Source: CANJSG01 sp038203875 (lineage in GTDB: Bacteria > Verrucomicrobiota > Verrucomicrobiia > Limisphaerales > CANJSG01). From it: a stretch of 15,550 bases of DNA. Position numbers and translations under genes: made by a program. The notes below the pieces were generated by a model. It made no database searches. It saw nothing but the letters and a program-made list of their open reading frames with translations, and was not told where the DNA came from. The DNA lies in assembly GCA_038203875.1 (NCBI GenBank), contig JBBRDN010000091.1, forward strand, positions 1 to 15,550, written 5' to 3'. Shown here piece by piece: positions 14,400 to 15,550 of the stretch; the stretch's first letter is position 1; every line of letters begins with the position of its first letter.

Positions 14400-15152
14400 T
14401 CAAACCCTCAGGGCATTGATCTGGCTGGCGGCGTAGGCGGCGCCGAAACCGTTGTCGATGTTCACGACGGTCAGGCCGCTGGCGCAGCTGTTCAGCATTC
14501 CCAGAAGCGCCGTCAGCCCTCCGAAGTGCGTGCCGTAGCCGACGCTCGTCGGCACGCCGATGACCGGTTTGCCAATGAGGCCGCCGAGCACCGACGGAAG
14601 TGCCGCCTCCATTCCCGCCACCACGATGACCACGTTGGCCGACTGGATCTCCGGCAGCCGCGCCAACAGGCGGTGAAGGCCGGCCACGCCCACGTCGTAG
14701 ATGCGCTTCACTTCGTTGCCCATGAAATCGGCGGTCAACGCGGCCTCCTCTGCCACGGGTAGATCACTCGTGCCCGCCGCAACGACGGCGATGAAGCCAG
14801 GCCGCTTTTGCAGCGGAGTCCGCTCCAGCGTCAGAGCACGGGCAGCTTCGTGGTGGATCGCTTCTGGGAAGTGTTCGCAGAAGGCGCGGGCGTGGTCGGC
14901 CGTGACGCGCGTGACGAGCACCCGCGAATCGGCTCCGACGATCTTCTCGGCGATGGCGACGACTTGGTCGGGCGTTTTGCCGGCTCCGTAGATGACTTCC
15001 GGGAAACCCTTCCGCAGCGCGCGGTGGGTATCGACGGTGGCGAAGCCGAGATCAACCACGGGTGCGGCTTGGAATGATTTCAGCGCGTCCTCCAGGGAAA
15101 CCTGGCCGGTGCGGAACTTTTCAAGCAGGGCAATCGCTTCGGACGTGAGCAC
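14400..15152 (-). CDS. larB: LarB, nickel-pincer cofactor biosynthesis (pyridinium-3,5-biscarboxylic acid mononucleotide synthase)
   Basis: This 250-residue protein of the AIR-carboxylase (PurE-like) superfamily carboxylates and hydrolyses nicotinic acid adenine dinucleotide, the first step toward the nickel-pincer nucleotide of lactate racemase and related enzymes. The N-terminal part has GFATVDTHRALRKGFPEVIYG, typical of LarB. The core has VVAAGTSDLPVAEEAA, VYDVGVAGLHRLL-like sequence, VVAGMEAALPSVLGGL and PVIGVPTSVGYG, then NSCASGLTVVNIDNGFGA. The start is GTG at 15152 with no clear Shine-Dalgarno; it gives the usual family N-terminus. The partners LarC and LarE and any Lar-dependent enzyme are not in this window. 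Confidence 0.93.
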   Translation of the reverse strand: MLTSEAIALLEKFRTGQVSLEDALKSFQAAPVVDLGFATVDTHRALRKGFPEVIYGAGKTPDQVVAIAEKIVGADSRVLVTRVTADHARAFCEHFPEAIHHEAARALTLERTPLQKRPGFIAVVAAGTSDLPVAEEAALTADFMGNEVKRIYDVGVAGLHRLLARLPEIQSANVVIVVAGMEAALPSVLGGLIGKPVIGVPTSVGYGTHFGGLTALLGMLNSCASGLTVVNIDNGFGAAYAASQINALRV

Positions 15153-15163
15153 GCGCGGAAAGT

Positions 15164-15249
15164 GCCACCCGCCGCGAAGGTGTCACGGGCAAAGCTCCAC
15201 AGGGTGGCGCAGGCCTCCGGCCTGCTCTTTCCGGCGTCGCGCCGGAAAG
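15164..15249. repeat. hairpin cluster upstream of larB
   Basis: Three stems follow one another. GCCACCC (15164-15170) pairs with GGGTGGC (15202-15208) around a 31-base loop. GCAGGCC (15209-15215) pairs with GGCCTGC (15219-15225) around 3 bases. CTTTCCGGCG (15227-15236) pairs with CGCCGGAAAG (15240-15249) around 3 bases. The two adjacent hairpins with 3-base loops match the design of the element in the aminotransferase gene, but the stem sequences differ. Confidence 0.75.
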
Positions 15250-15362
15250 GGTGGTGGCGGCTGCTTACGGAGGATTGATGGCCGTTCAGCCGGAGCGTTC
15301 GGACGCCGTGAGTCGGGCGCACTGGTCGTTCCGCTATCATAGCTTCGGAAGGATGCCATGAA

Positions 15363-15404
15363 CTGTTCCTGGCGCGACGCCCGGAACAGCAGGCGTGACG
15401 CCTG
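15363..15404. repeat. second twin-hairpin element next to the IS630 end
   Basis: CTGTTCC-T-GGCG (15363-15374) pairs with CGCC-C-GGAACAG (15378-15389) around CGA, with one mismatch. Directly after, CAGGCG (15390-15395) pairs with CGCCTG (15399-15404) around TGA. Again these are two adjacent hairpins with 3-base loops. The element is followed by CGCTACCCTAG and then the A+T-rich start of the transposon region. Confidence 0.75.
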
Positions 15405-15550
15405 CGCTACCCTAGAGCATATTAAAAGAAAGCGTAGCCGTTTGTCGGTGGGATCGGCAGGCTTGGGCCGTGAGAACCATCTCGTTGGATTTGCGGGAGC
15501 GGATCGTGGCCGCCTACGACGCCGAGGACGACACCCGCGAGACGGTCGCG
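15405..15550 (+). mobile_element. left end of an IS630-type insertion sequence (partial)
   Basis: The transposase start at 15470 is preceded by about 55 bases that differ in composition from the flank (A+T-rich TATTAAAAGAAAGCG). IS630 elements insert at TA; a TA at 15413-15414 is a plausible boundary. The exact end and inverted repeat cannot be set without the other end. Confidence 0.45.
15470..15550 (+). CDS. IS630-family transposase, N-terminal helix-turn-helix part (truncated by window edge)
   Basis: From a GTG the frame reads VRTISLDLRERIVAAYDAED, then DTRETVA at the edge. This is the typical opening of IS630/Tc1-like transposases, (M)RTxSxDLRxRIVxAYDAGEGTRxxVA, which forms the DNA-binding helix-turn-helix. 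Only 27 codons are visible, so the DDE catalytic domain and whether the gene is intact cannot be judged. The protein would cut and paste the element at TA dinucleotides. Confidence 0.75.
   Translation, partial: MRTISLDLRERIVAAYDAEDDTRETVA

Larger units (their letters stand above)
15153..15469. other. gene-free, hairpin-rich intergenic stretch
   Basis: These 317 bases lie between the larB start and the IS630 transposase. They hold two clusters of palindromes (separate entries). Open frames across them are low-complexity and match no protein family I recognise. The larB promoter must lie in the left part, but I cannot point to it. Confidence 0.7.

Noticed and set aside
15080..15340. Small open frames on both strands in the larB upstream region
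   Set aside because: They run through palindromic repeats and show no protein-family signal.
6684..15404. CRISPR array suggested by multiple palindromes
   Set aside because: The hairpins differ in sequence and spacing; there are no regularly spaced identical repeats and no cas genes.

Overview
This is a window of about 15.5 kb from a G+C-rich (roughly 60%) bacterial chromosome. The content points to Verrucomicrobiota, probably a Pedosphaera/Limisphaerales-like lineage. The clues are a PEP-CTERM exported protein, a secreted CBM9-like protein, a transglutaminase/hydrolase lipoprotein, clpP-clpX, weak or absent Shine-Dalgarno sequences, and palindromic intergenic repeats. The phylum is an inference from gene families and repeat style, not a proven assignment.

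Layout, left to right. A truncated M20-family metallopeptidase (minus) enters from the left edge. It is preceded by a short stretch that reads like the last residues of a sugar-nucleotide epimerase. Next is tex (minus), an S1-domain nucleic-acid-binding protein. Diverging from tex is a plus-strand run: a lipoprotein joining a transglutaminase-like domain to an alpha/beta-hydrolase domain, a secreted CBM9-like protein, queE (7-deazaguanine synthesis), a class-III aminotransferase, rsmA (16S rRNA dimethyladenosine transferase) and a NUDIX hydrolase. The NUDIX gene converges on a small VOC/glyoxalase-fold gene (minus). Then come clpP and clpX (plus) and a class-I aminotransferase (plus), which converges on a PEP-CTERM protein gene (minus). 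larB (minus) follows. The right end is a gene-free, hairpin-rich stretch that runs into the first codons of an IS630-type transposase.

How the genes fit together. Most are housekeeping genes: RNA-associated tex, tRNA modification queE, ribosome maturation rsmA, and the ClpXP protease. ClpP has its full catalytic triad and ClpX is complete, so together they should form a working ATP-dependent protease. The lipoprotein and the CBM9-like protein lie 19 bases apart and both carry export signals, so they may form a cell-envelope pair acting on peptide- or sugar-containing polymers. That role is inferred.

The most unusual feature is a set of compact palindromes. One twin-hairpin unit of 54 bases (18 codons) sits in frame inside the class-III aminotransferase. 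A longer inverted repeat sits in frame inside queE. Two further hairpin clusters lie between larB and the IS630 transposase. They resemble a dispersed palindromic repeat family that can insert into coding sequence without breaking the frame. I found no tRNA, rRNA, CRISPR array, phage genes or recognisable defence cassette.
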